The notes under the pieces: generated by a model
The model's database searches: none
What the model saw: only the letters and a program-made list of their open reading frames with translations
What the model was told of the DNA's origin: nothing
Origin: Bacteroidetes bacterium QH_1_64_81
GTDB taxonomy: Bacteria > Bacteroidota > Rhodothermia > Rhodothermales > Salinibacteraceae
Direction: 5' to 3'
Assembly: GCA_003022655.1 (NCBI GenBank)
Contig: PXSX01000259.1
Location: forward strand, 1 to 6,829
Length of the DNA stretch: 6,829 nucleotides
Part shown: positions 1 to 6,405 of the stretch, piece by piece
Layout of the letters: each line of letters opens with the position of its first letter
How positions within the stretch are numbered: position 1 is the stretch's first letter
Program-made: the position numbers and the translations under genes

Positions 1-459
1 CTCTCCGAGACGCTCGGCTGGATGACGCGGGAGGTGCAGGAGGGCCTGCGCCGCCGCACGGAGGAAGGCCCCTCGCCCGAAAAGGCGGAGCAGAACGATG
101 AGCGGTCCGAGTGGGCGCTTACGGGGGTCGACGAGGGGGAGATCGAGACGCACCGGCTCAAATTTGAGGACAATACCCAAGACTCAAACCTGCAGGTGCA
201 GCGCCAGCCTTTTGAGGAGCCGGATCCCGACTCGCTCGACCTCTCGGCCCAGGAGGAGGAGCTGCGCAAAGAGTGCTCGGAGCTCGCCACGCAGGTGGCC
301 CACGCTTTGGAAAATCGCGGCATGGATATCCACATCCGCGACGTGCACGCGAAGGCCAAGGACCGCTTCCGCAAAGCCCAGTCCGACATGAGCCTGAAGC
401 TGCTGAAGCGCAAGAAGAAGTGGCTCCAGCGGTGCCTTCGCAGTAAGCGGCTGGTGTAG
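1..459 (+). CDS. C-terminal part of an unrecognised charged protein
   Basis: The reading frame is open from the first base, so the gene begins upstream; 152 codons and a TAG stop are visible. The Met at base 22 is probably internal, because the frame continues before it. I do not recognise a family. The visible part has a very acidic middle (runs of E and D, such as EEPDPDSLDLSAQEEE), then a likely helical or coiled-coil stretch, and a strongly basic tail (LKLLKRKKKWLQRCLRSKRLV region, last 25 residues). A basic tail after an acidic linker could bind nucleic acid or a partner, but that is only a guess. There is no signal peptide or membrane segment in the visible part. A hairpin starts one base after the stop, so this is probably the last gene of its transcript. 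Codon use (G/C-rich third positions) supports real coding. Confidence 0.75.
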   Translation, partial: LSETLGWMTREVQEGLRRRTEEGPSPEKAEQNDERSEWALTGVDEGEIETHRLKFEDNTQDSNLQVQRQPFEEPDPDSLDLSAQEEELRKECSELATQVAHALENRGMDIHIRDVHAKAKDRFRKAQSDMSLKLLKRKKKWLQRCLRSKRLV

Positions 460-482
460 GGCCGGGCGACGACTGCTCGGCC
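460..482 (+). terminator. Hairpin directly after the stop codon, probable terminator
   Basis: GGCCGGGC (460-467) pairs with GCTCGGCC (475-482) around a 7-base loop, giving an 8-bp stem with one G-U pair. It begins at the first base after the TAG stop. There is no T-run after it, so it is not a classical intrinsic terminator; position and stem strength are the only support. Confidence 0.4.
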
Positions 483-541
483 GTTCCCGACCCAGGCCCG
501 AGGCTGCCAGACGAAGCTCCCGTCCGAACCCCCCATCGGTG

Positions 542-571
542 TTGACAAAGACCGTTGGTTTCTCCGATCTT
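542..571 (+). promoter_or_regulatory. Possible promoter for the small membrane ORF
   Basis: A perfect TTGACA lies at 542-547, about 100 bases before the ATG at 648. The best matching -10 element at normal spacing is weak (GATCTT at 566-571, 18-base spacer). A better A/T-rich TAACAT lies at 571-576, but the spacing of 23 is too long. A chance match is quite possible. Confidence 0.22.
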
Positions 572-647
572 AACATCTGCGGGCAGACGAGAGGGGTCTC
601 CACCGTCTGGGGCGTGTCGGATTCGGACTCACCAACTCTCTCTTATC

Positions 648-743
648 ATGAACCGTCGCGTCAAACGACAAATCCTTATTGCTCTCGGTGTCTTCGCCGG
701 CATCGTTCTTCTCTTCGTGGCCATTGCCCAGATTGGAGGGTAG
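648..743 (+). CDS. 31-residue single-pass membrane protein (hypothetical)
   Basis: ATG at 648 to TAG at 741-743. The product starts with a basic stretch (MNRRVKRQ) followed by about 20 hydrophobic residues (ILIALGVFAGIVLLFVAIAQ) and ends in IGG. This is the form of a small single-pass membrane protein with the N-terminus in the cytoplasm, or of an uncleaved signal anchor. There is no Shine-Dalgarno sequence, but none of the window's genes has one. The frame stays open after the TAG to a TGA at 972-974, ending in a protein-like PPIDDILKADE. The ORF could therefore be the intact 5' end of a decayed longer gene (see findings). I do not recognise a family. The membrane segment is the main evidence for coding. 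Confidence 0.45.
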   Translation: MNRRVKRQILIALGVFAGIVLLFVAIAQIGG

Positions 744-970
744 GTGCACCGGGCGAACTCGGACCGGCAGAGTGTATTTGGGAGGGATCTGTACGCTTGG
801 GGGAGGGGTGCGGGTCACACGGTGCCACTCACAACATTCCGGTGCATTTCACCGAGTAGGCGGGGTAGCGGTTGTCCTTGGTCGCCGCAGTGCGGGTCAT
901 GTTTCGACGGGTGCGCACGCATTCCCGCACAGAATCCTCCCCCCATCGACGACATTCTGAAGGCGGACGA

Positions 971-1052
971 GTGATGCGTGAGGAATGATACGGGACGTGC
1001 GAGCGTTCGTCTCTCACAAATCGCGCATCACGTTTCACTTCTCACGTTTCGG
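971..1052. repeat. Two inverted arms of degenerate GTGANNN heptamers
   Basis: On the + strand from 971 the sequence splits into 7-base units GTGATGC, GTGAGGA, ATGATAC, GGGACGT, GCGAGCG. On the - strand from 1052 it reads CCGAAAC, GTGAGAA, GTGAAAC, GTGATGC, GCGATTT, GTGAGAG, ACGAACG. The two arms run toward each other and meet at about 1004-1005. GTGATGC occurs in both, giving a perfect inverted pair (971-977 with 1025-1031). The outer units are best conserved and the central ones decay. The arrangement recalls the short tandem heptamer repeats known in some bacterial genomes. The spacer before it (744-970) shows no convincing gene, only a small hairpin at 840-854 (CGGTG/CACCG). Confidence 0.5.
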
Positions 1053-1355
1053 CTGCAGGCGGCGGAGGCGGCTCCAGCGAAAGATGCCCGCATTGTGCCC
1101 GTCGTCCCACGTGATGCGGATGCCGACGCTCCCCGCCGACTCAATGTCGAGGTCCGTCCATCGCCGGTCCGGGGACGCATCGGCGGCGCCGGGCGGCGCG
1201 ACCTGCTCAACGGCTTTGCCCCCGCAGTTGGCGCACGGGCAGGCGGCCCGGAGCCGGTTCAGTGGAAAGACCGACGAATGTCCATCGGCCCACTTCACGG
1301 TGAGGGTCTGGGCGTCGATGTCGACCTCAATACGGGTGGGATTGGGAACGCTCAT
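1035..1355 (-). CDS. DUF971 / GBBH-like N-terminal domain protein, zinc-binding
   Basis: The product is 106 residues from the ATG at 1355. An in-frame GTG at 1397 would add 14 Cys-rich residues (RSFLCCCGCL) and lies against the terminator, so I prefer the ATG. The whole protein is one DUF971 domain, the fold that forms the N-terminal part of gamma-butyrobetaine hydroxylase and exists alone in many bacteria. Family marks seen are KWADGHSSVFPLNRLR (21-36), the CPCANCGG cluster (C39, C41, C44) and WDDGHNAGIFRWSRLRRL (83-100). In human BBOX1 the matching three Cys and one His bind structural zinc; here the ligands would be C39, C41, C44 and H87. There is no oxygenase domain, so no hydroxylase activity is expected. 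Bacterial stand-alone members have been linked to iron-sulfur or Mrp-type proteins, but the context here does not help. An insertion (about 50-64, PPGAADASP) precedes the second half. The last codons and the stop lie inside the heptamer array. Confidence 0.88.
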   Translation of the reverse strand: MSVPNPTRIEVDIDAQTLTVKWADGHSSVFPLNRLRAACPCANCGGKAVEQVAPPGAADASPDRRWTDLDIESAGSVGIRITWDDGHNAGIFRWSRLRRLQPKREK

Positions 1356-1399
1356 AAGGCATCCGCAGCAGCACAGGAAAGACCGGGAAGGGGCCACAT

Positions 1400-1431
1400 A
1401 AAAAACGCCGGACCCCTTACGGGATCCGGCG
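1400..1431 (-). terminator. Intrinsic terminator of the ECF sigma gene
   Basis: Read on the - strand, CGCCGGATCCC and GGGGTCCGGCG pair around a TAA-type loop (stem 1406-1431, one mismatch), followed by a run of six T (A-run 1400-1405 on the + strand). It lies 50 bases after the TGA stop of the sigma gene and before the DUF971 gene. The two are therefore mostly separate transcripts unless read-through occurs. Confidence 0.8.
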
Positions 1432-1481
1432 GGAGACTATGGAGTGTTAAGGTCCGGATGCGCTCGGGACCGGCGGCGGTG

Positions 1482-2147
1482 TCATTCTTCGTCCTGAAAC
1501 GGATACACGTCCTCGAGCAGCGCCTGCAGCTTGGTGCGACCACGGTTGATGCGGCTCTTGACGGTGCCCATGGGCAGGCCCGTGATCTCCGCAATCTCGT
1601 CGTACGCGAGCTGCTGGATGTCGCGCAGGACCACGACCTCGCGGAAGGCCGGCGGAATCTCGTTCATGGCCTCCTGGATGTAATGATCCTGGATCGTGCT
1701 CTCCGCATGCTTGTCGGGAGAGAAGGACTCATCCGGAATCTCCATCTCGTACTCCTCGTTGTCCCGGTTCACGGATTGGATCGACTGCATCCGCCGCCGC
1801 TTCCGCTTCCGGTATTCGGAGCGCGCCAGGTTCCCGGCAATGGTGTAGAGCCACGTCGAGAACTTCGCGATGCGCCGGTAGGAGTGGCGGTTCCGGTGTA
1901 CCCGCAGGAACGTCTCCTGGAGCAGGTCCTCGCACCGCTTCTTGTCGCCCAGGAAGCGGTAGAGGTACTGCATCAGGCGGTCGGAGTACCGTTCCACGAG
2001 AATGTTGAACGCCTCCACGGTCCCGGCCTGAAACTGCGACATCAGGTCCTCGTCGCTCATCTCCTGCAGAGCCTCATGCTGATTGAAGGCGCTGCTATCC
2101 TTCGAGGTTGTTTTTTTGGTGACAACTTCCGCTTTGTCCTTCGCCAT
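1482..2147 (-). CDS. ECF-family RNA polymerase sigma factor (RpoE/SigW-like)
   Basis: The product is 221 residues from the ATG at 2147, an alternative sigma factor that would direct core RNA polymerase to a stress or envelope regulon. A charged N-terminal extension (about 1-30) comes first. Region sigma-2 spans about 47-117: ERYSDRLMQYLYRFLGD, then DLLQETFLRVHRN for core binding and the -10-reading FSTWLYTIAGNLARSEYRKRKRRR. An acidic linker (about 125-157) follows. Region sigma-4 (about 158-212) carries the helix-turn-helix YDEIAEITGLPMGTVKSRINRGRTKLQALL that reads the -35 element. Length is slightly above the usual 160-200 because of the N-terminal extension. No anti-sigma gene is adjacent: downstream is a terminator and DUF971, upstream a divergent peptidase pseudogene. 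Control is therefore not through a visible neighbour. No Shine-Dalgarno sequence is seen. Codons 11-13 contain a run of seven A. The family is certain; the regulon is unknown. Confidence 0.95.
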   Translation of the reverse strand: MAKDKAEVVTKKTTSKDSSAFNQHEALQEMSDEDLMSQFQAGTVEAFNILVERYSDRLMQYLYRFLGDKKRCEDLLQETFLRVHRNRHSYRRIAKFSTWLYTIAGNLARSEYRKRKRRRMQSIQSVNRDNEEYEMEIPDESFSPDKHAESTIQDHYIQEAMNEIPPAFREVVVLRDIQQLAYDEIAEITGLPMGTVKSRINRGRTKLQALLEDVYPFQDEE

Positions 2148-2208
2148 ATACGCGTAGAAGGAATCTGTGCTGGGGTGCCGAACGTAGGGAGTGCGGCGCT
2201 TTCAGAAC

Positions 2209-2239
2209 ACAATATTGAAAGGAATTCGCTAAGTCGCAA
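2209..2239 (-). promoter_or_regulatory. Possible promoter of the ECF sigma gene
   Basis: On the - strand TTGCGA (2234-2239) is followed, after 17 bases, by AATATT (2211-2216); TATTGT (2209-2214) is an overlapping alternative at 19. Each box matches the housekeeping consensus at 4 of 6 positions. It lies about 60 bases before the ATG in an A/T-richer patch. I see no clear Bacteroidota-type TAnnTTTG element. Confidence 0.27.
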
Positions 2240-2420
2240 GCGGAAAATGCTACAAATTAGCTACCTCGCCGCATGTTCCTGAACGCATAACAGTGGAGGA
2301 TTATTGCAGTACAAACTGTGGGCCAAAGGGGGGCTTTTTGGAAAGCGATCTCCAAGATTATGTGAAGGGCATGCGAGTTCCGCCGTAACGGCAGAGAGGC
2401 CCAGAACGCAGGCTTCTCAC

Positions 2421-2435
2421 CCGACGATTCGTCGG
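2421..2435. promoter_or_regulatory. 15-bp dyad in the divergent intergenic region
   Basis: CCGACGA-T-TCGTCGG is a perfect 7+7 inverted repeat with a one-base centre, followed five bases later by another half-site GTCGG (2439-2443 region). It lies about 100 bases before the peptidase start and 270 before the sigma start. This is an operator-like symmetry, but it could also be a small RNA hairpin. The rest of the 388-base spacer (2148-2535) holds no gene I can support. Confidence 0.3.
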
Positions 2436-2535
2436 ACTGTCGGAAAAACTCGGGTGGCGATTTTCCGCTCTGTTCTGCTACTTGTGGTAGCGTCCCGCGT
2501 AGTTCTCTCAACACATATGTTCCCCGTCCACAATC

Positions 2536-3445
2536 ATGTACGCTTTCCCCCTCCGGCTCCACGGTATTTTGCTTTTTGCAGGAGCAGTTCTTGGCTGGGC
2601 GTGCCTGTCCGTTACGGCGCTCGGGCAAGACACGCCGTCCTCCGAGACGGCCCTCGTGATTCATGGCGGGGCCGGCTCGATCAGCCCCGACGAGATGAGT
2701 GATGACCGAGAGCAGGCGTACCGATCCTCCCTCCAGACGGCCCTGCAGGACGGAAACGAGGTGCTCCAGAATGGGGGAAGCGCGCTCGATGCCGTGCAGG
2801 CGGCTATCACGACGATGGAAAGCGACACGCTGTTCAATGCGGCACGGGGGGCGGTGCTCACGAGTGAGAACACCGCCGAGCTCGATGCTGCCATCATGGA
2901 CGGGAAGACGCGCAACGCCGGGGCGCTCACAGGCGTGCGGACCGTGAAGCACCCCATCCGCCTGGCCCGGGCCATCATGGAGGAGTCCTACCACGTGATG
3001 TTTGCGCAGGACGGGGCCGAGGCGTTCGCCGAGCAGCAGGGGCTCGACCTGGTCGAGAACGACTACTTCATTACGGCCTCCCGTCGCTCGGGGGACGCGC
3101 CGGGCTCGGCCGACCCGCCCGCATCGGCGGCGGAGGGCGAGAAGTTCGGCACCGTCGGCGCCGTCGCCCTCGATGACGGGGGCAACTTGGCGGCGGGCAC
3201 CTCCACCGGGGGCATTTCGGACAAGGAGTTTGGGCGTGTGGGCGACTCCCCGATCGTCCCTCGACGAGGCTGCCCAGGCGGCGATCGATGAGATTGAAGC
3301 CCTGGGCGGGATCGGGGGCGTCATTACGCTCGACCGCGACGGCAATATGGCCACGCCCTTTAGCACGCAGGGAATGTTTCGGGCCCACGTCGACACTGAG
3401 GGCGACACGTCGGTTCGGATCTTTGACCGGGGGAGCGGGGAGTAG
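2536..3445 (+). pseudogene. Isoaspartyl peptidase / plant-type L-asparaginase, broken by internal deletion and frameshift
   Basis: This family of Ntn-hydrolases cleaves isoaspartyl dipeptides and asparagine after self-cleavage into alpha and beta subunits. From the ATG at 2536 a signal peptide comes first (hydrophobic 9-30, likely cut near ALG-Q), so the ancestor was exported. Seen next are the HGGAG motif (43-47), the alpha domain, a loose Ser/Pro/Ala linker (about 184-202), then GTVGAVA with the nucleophile Thr206, GTSTGG (221-226) and GRVGDSP with substrate-binding Arg234 and Asp237. At about 3256 the frame breaks. The first frame runs on only to a TGA at 3289-3291 (251 residues), while the true C-terminus (SLDEAAQAAIDEIEALGGIGGV, TPFSTQGMFRA) continues in the next frame to the TAG at 3443-3445. 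Compared with the E. coli IaaA family, about 40 residues between DSP[IL] and SL[AD]EA are absent, including the conserved GTGE segment of the active site. Activity is very unlikely. An assembly error is the alternative. Confidence 0.88.
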
Positions 3446-3877
3446 CCCCTCAGGGCCGGACTCGGCAAGACGAGAACACTGTCGGGGCCCCACCACGATC
3501 ATGGTTCGCTCCGCAGCTCCGACCTAACCCGGATTTCTCACGGGACGCTACTGCGACTTCAGAGGCGGCCCAATCTGCTCATGTTTCCTCCTCGACGATG
3601 TGTGGCATCGCCTGCGGTGCGCAAATGGCATCTTGAACCGCCTCTTGTGTCTCGCTACGCCTCTCGTGAGAAAACCGGGCTAAAACCAAGCACATGGGAC
3701 AGGGGCATCGGCGGTACGGGCATTTGCAGTGAACGCCCGTCGTTCTATTCCAGGCGGACCTTCGCCGAACGAAAACCGGCGCTTGCCTCCAAGTGGAGCC
3801 CTCACCCTCGTATAACTCATGGGATCAAGGCAGACCAGAGCAACCAAGGCGGGGACGATGTCCCCGTGGAAATTCGA
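3446..3877. other. 432-base spacer without a supported gene
   Basis: This lies between two 3' ends: the peptidase pseudogene from the left and the regulator gene from the right. Long open frames across it do not resemble proteins and run into the regulator gene in antisense. No tRNA, T-tract terminator or tandem repeat is seen. A hairpin at 3850-3866 is listed separately, and a short MCGIAC-type start at 3598 is discussed under rejected items. Confidence 0.5.
3850..3866 (-). terminator. Hairpin after the regulator gene, possible terminator
   Basis: CGGGGAC-GAT-GTCCCCG is a perfect 7-bp stem with a 3-base loop, 11 bases beyond the TAG stop of the - strand regulator gene. On the - strand it is followed by CCTTGGTTGCTCTGG, which is not a real T-run, so termination is plausible but not certain. 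Confidence 0.38.
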
Positions 3878-6016
3878 CTATGCCCTGACTTCTCCTTCCC
3901 GGTATCGGGACGGAGACACTCCAAACTCCTTCCGGAACGAGCGGGAGAAGTAGGACTGGCTGTTGAACCCGACCGCGAAGGCCACCTCCCCGATCGTCGC
4001 GTCCTCTCGTTCCCGAAGGAGCCGGGCCCCGGCCTCCAGCCGGCGACGACGAATGAGCTGCACCGGCGTCCGATCGTAGAGGTCCTTCATCCGACGCCGC
4101 AGCTGGGAGGCGCTCAGGGCCGTCGCCGACGCCAGCTCCGACACTCCGAACTCCGGATCGGTCAGGTGCTCCGCAATCGTCTCCTCGATCTGCTCTTTCA
4201 GCGAATCGGCCTCGGCGGTCGGCGGGAGCGCCGCCTCCGCATTCTCGATCCCTTCGGCACTGAGTCCCGAGTCCTCCGCTGCCGGACTCCTGGTTGCCCC
4301 GTCGCCTCTCTCCGCCCGGAAGGACTCACGGAGCGCCTGCCGCGTGGCAATCAGGCTTTCGACCCGCACAATCAGCTCCTCCGGCTCGAAGGGCTTGGTG
4401 AGATACGCGTCTGCTCCCACGTCAAATCCCTCCACCTTGCCTTGGAGATCGGCGCGCGCCGTGAGAAAGATCACCGGCACGTGGTCGATGTCCGGATCCT
4501 CCTTGATTTTCCGGCACAGTTCGAACCCGTCCACCTCCGGCATCATCACGTCGGTGATCACCAGATCCGGAAGCACACGGCGGGCCAAGCTATATCCCTC
4601 GGCCCCATCGTGAGCCTCCTCCACCCGGTACTCCGGCTCCAGGTGAGATCGCACGAGGGTGCAAATGACCGAGTTGTCGTCGATCACGAGAACCGTCGTC
4701 CGGTCTTCAGGGTCGGCGTCGCTCTCCGCATCGGTTCGGTCTCCGGAGCGAGCCCCCCGTTCGGGCAGGGCCTCCTCGCCGGGGAGAGGGCCCTGTCCCG
4801 CTGAATTGGGGAAAGAGGGAGGCTCAGGCGTCCGTCCCCCCGTGGCATCCGGGGTGGACTCGCTCGACACTGCTTTCCGGGAAAGCGCCAGGACGTTCTG
4901 GGCCTCACTGTTCAGAGAGGAAGACTCTGTGTCGCCGTTTGCACGATGGTCGCCCTCCTCCTGTCCCGCAGCAGGCCGGCGAGGAAGCCGGACGGCAAAC
5001 TGGCCCGTTTCTCCGTCCGAGCGGCTTACCTGGAGGTGACCGCCGTGCAGGTCGGCCAACTCGTCGACGAGACGAAGCCCAACGCTCGTGCTGACGGCTC
5101 CCGGCTCTTGAGCAGGCTCTTCCTCGATCGACCACTTGAACGGCCCGGTCTCCCGTTCCGAACGCACCGTGGCCCCGGTGTGCTCGACGAGAAGCTCGAG
5201 GTCGGCGGTGGGTCTGTCCGCATCGGTCCCGCCATCCTCCCCGTTTCGGTCCGGGGTGGGGCGCACTGTCACCCGAATCGACTCGCCTTCGTCGGTGGCC
5301 CGGAAGGCTCCGGACAGAAGGTTGGCGAGAATCGTTTCCATCTTCGACGGGTCAAACCAGGCCGTCGGGTCCTCGAGGGCCGATTCGAACTCGAGGGTCA
5401 CGTTCCGGCGCTCGGCGAGGCTTTCGAAGGAGCGCACCCCCCGAGCCACGAACGCCGGGAGATTGTCCTTCGTGGACGTGAGGACCATGTTGTCCGTCTC
5501 CAGTTCCGCCAGGTCGAGCAGCTGATTCACGAGCCACAGGAGCCGGGTCCCGTTCCGCTCGGCGACGCGGAGCTGGGTCCGCACGTCCTCACCAAGGGCC
5601 CCGTATCTTCCCTCCAGCAACGTGTCAATCGGACCGAGGGTGAGGGTGAGGGGCCGCCGGAACGCGTGGCTCACCTCTTCGAGAAACTGCGACCGGGCCG
5701 TCCTCATTTTTTTGAGTTTTTCGGTCCGGCCAGTGGCCGCATCGAGGGCCTCCTCCAGCTCCTGATTTTCGGTGCGGAGTGCGTCGATCCGGTTCCCTGC
5801 CCGTCGTTGTAGCCCGCGGAGGCGAATCCAGTGCAGAACGCCCATCGCTGCCGCTCCGGCCCCAATGAGGAGCACCGGCCTCCATCCCATCCCGGTCGGC
5901 ATCGTGACGGCGACAGCCAACCCGAGCAGGACGAGCAGGGACACAAGCAGACCTCGTATCCCGACGCCTCCCGGCGGGACGTCCTGCAATGGATCGGGGT
6001 CGATGGCAGAGTTCAT
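3878..6016 (-). CDS. Membrane-anchored hybrid two-component regulator (degenerate histidine kinase + receiver + AraC HTH)
   Basis: The product is 712 residues from the ATG at 6016. A TTG at 6094 could add 26, but the ATG is the better start. Domains in order: two membrane segments (about 18-40 and 47-64) with almost no loop between them; a coiled coil (65-104); DHp (105-170) with SHAFRRP (His117); an ATPase-like domain (about 185-346); a long acidic Ser/Pro/Glu linker (347-438); a receiver (440-560) with Asp446, Asp447, phospho-acceptor Asp489, Thr519 and Lys541 all present; and an AraC-type double helix-turn-helix (about 606-708, ending EVAFAVGFNSQSYFSRSFRKEFGVSPSRYR). This is the order of Bacteroidota HTCS regulators, which usually control polysaccharide or nutrient genes, but the large periplasmic sensor is missing. 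The kinase motifs are poor. The residue after His117 is Ala instead of Glu/Asp, the second N-box Asn is Gly236, the G1 box reads VEHTGATV and the G2 box STSVGL. It may not bind ATP normally and may be phosphorylated by another kinase, or act without phosphorylation. It is a single gene, divergent from the phosphorylase gene. Confidence 0.93.
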   Translation of the reverse strand: MNSAIDPDPLQDVPPGGVGIRGLLVSLLVLLGLAVAVTMPTGMGWRPVLLIGAGAAAMGVLHWIRLRGLQRRAGNRIDALRTENQELEEALDAATGRTEKLKKMRTARSQFLEEVSHAFRRPLTLTLGPIDTLLEGRYGALGEDVRTQLRVAERNGTRLLWLVNQLLDLAELETDNMVLTSTKDNLPAFVARGVRSFESLAERRNVTLEFESALEDPTAWFDPSKMETILANLLSGAFRATDEGESIRVTVRPTPDRNGEDGGTDADRPTADLELLVEHTGATVRSERETGPFKWSIEEEPAQEPGAVSTSVGLRLVDELADLHGGHLQVSRSDGETGQFAVRLPRRPAAGQEEGDHRANGDTESSSLNSEAQNVLALSRKAVSSESTPDATGGRTPEPPSFPNSAGQGPLPGEEALPERGARSGDRTDAESDADPEDRTTVLVIDDNSVICTLVRSHLEPEYRVEEAHDGAEGYSLARRVLPDLVITDVMMPEVDGFELCRKIKEDPDIDHVPVIFLTARADLQGKVEGFDVGADAYLTKPFEPEELIVRVESLIATRQALRESFRAERGDGATRSPAAEDSGLSAEGIENAEAALPPTAEADSLKEQIEETIAEHLTDPEFGVSELASATALSASQLRRRMKDLYDRTPVQLIRRRRLEAGARLLREREDATIGEVAFAVGFNSQSYFSRSFRKEFGVSPSRYREGEVRA

Positions 6017-6248
6017 GGGACACAAAACAGCTCGGGGATCGAGATTCCGCTCCCAGACGTGCCACACATCCCTCCGAAGACGAGAGAGAAGCAACTTCGG
6101 AACGCCGATTGGCCACGACGGAAGCGCGAATGGGACCCGGCGAGGCGGTCTAGATCGAAAATGGAATGCAACGAGCCGGCAGGGGAACGAGGAGAAAAAC
6201 TCGTGCCAACACCGCTCTCCGGGCCAGAACGCACGCTTCGGTGCCTAA

Positions 6249-6335
6249 GAGCCCATTTGAAAATTATTTCCTGAGGCCTCAGAACGCGGAATTTAGTGGA
6301 AAATCATACCCAGTCAGGGATTTTCAAATAGCCTC
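6249..6335. mobile_element. 87-bp MITE-like element or IS remnant
   Basis: The left end GAGCCCATTTGAAAAT (6249-6264) and right end ATTTTCAAATAGCCTC (6320-6335) are inverted repeats matching at 14 of 16 positions, ten of them in an unbroken run. TAA follows outside both ends (6246-6248 and 6336-6338). The longer CTAAG also occurs on both sides (6245-6249 and 6335-6339), overlapping the last base of each end. Such a short duplication is what a transposase leaves; from memory, three- or four-base TNA or YTAR duplications fit the IS5 superfamily. The interior is too short for a transposase and contains a perfect palindrome CTGAGGCCTCAG (6271-6282). Best read as a non-autonomous element moved by a related IS elsewhere, or the two ends left after internal deletion. 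Confidence 0.55.
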
Positions 6336-6405
6336 TAAGCAATCACCCGGAGAGATATCTGTGTAGAAATGAAACCTCGCTCCCGCGAACCCCCCTTCAC
6401 AAAGC

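Noticed and set aside
978..2282. Long + strand open frame of 434 codons
   Set aside because: It is antisense to the DUF971 and sigma genes, spans their terminator, and gives an Arg/Leu/Val-rich product typical of a GC-rich shadow frame.
2257..3468. Long - strand open frame of 403 codons
   Set aside because: It is antisense to the peptidase gene, whose motifs are unmistakable on the + strand; no family resemblance.
3598..3636. ATG followed by MCGIACGAQ, like the start of a class II glutamine amidotransferase or asparagine synthetase
   Set aside because: It ends in TGA after 12 codons and no further homology is seen in any frame downstream. With this many ATGs in the window a five-residue match can arise by chance; at most it is a tiny gene remnant.
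3581..5812. Long + strand open frames (3581-4804 and 4946-5812)
   Set aside because: They lie antisense to the hybrid regulator, where the - strand shows clear receiver, AraC and DHp motifs.
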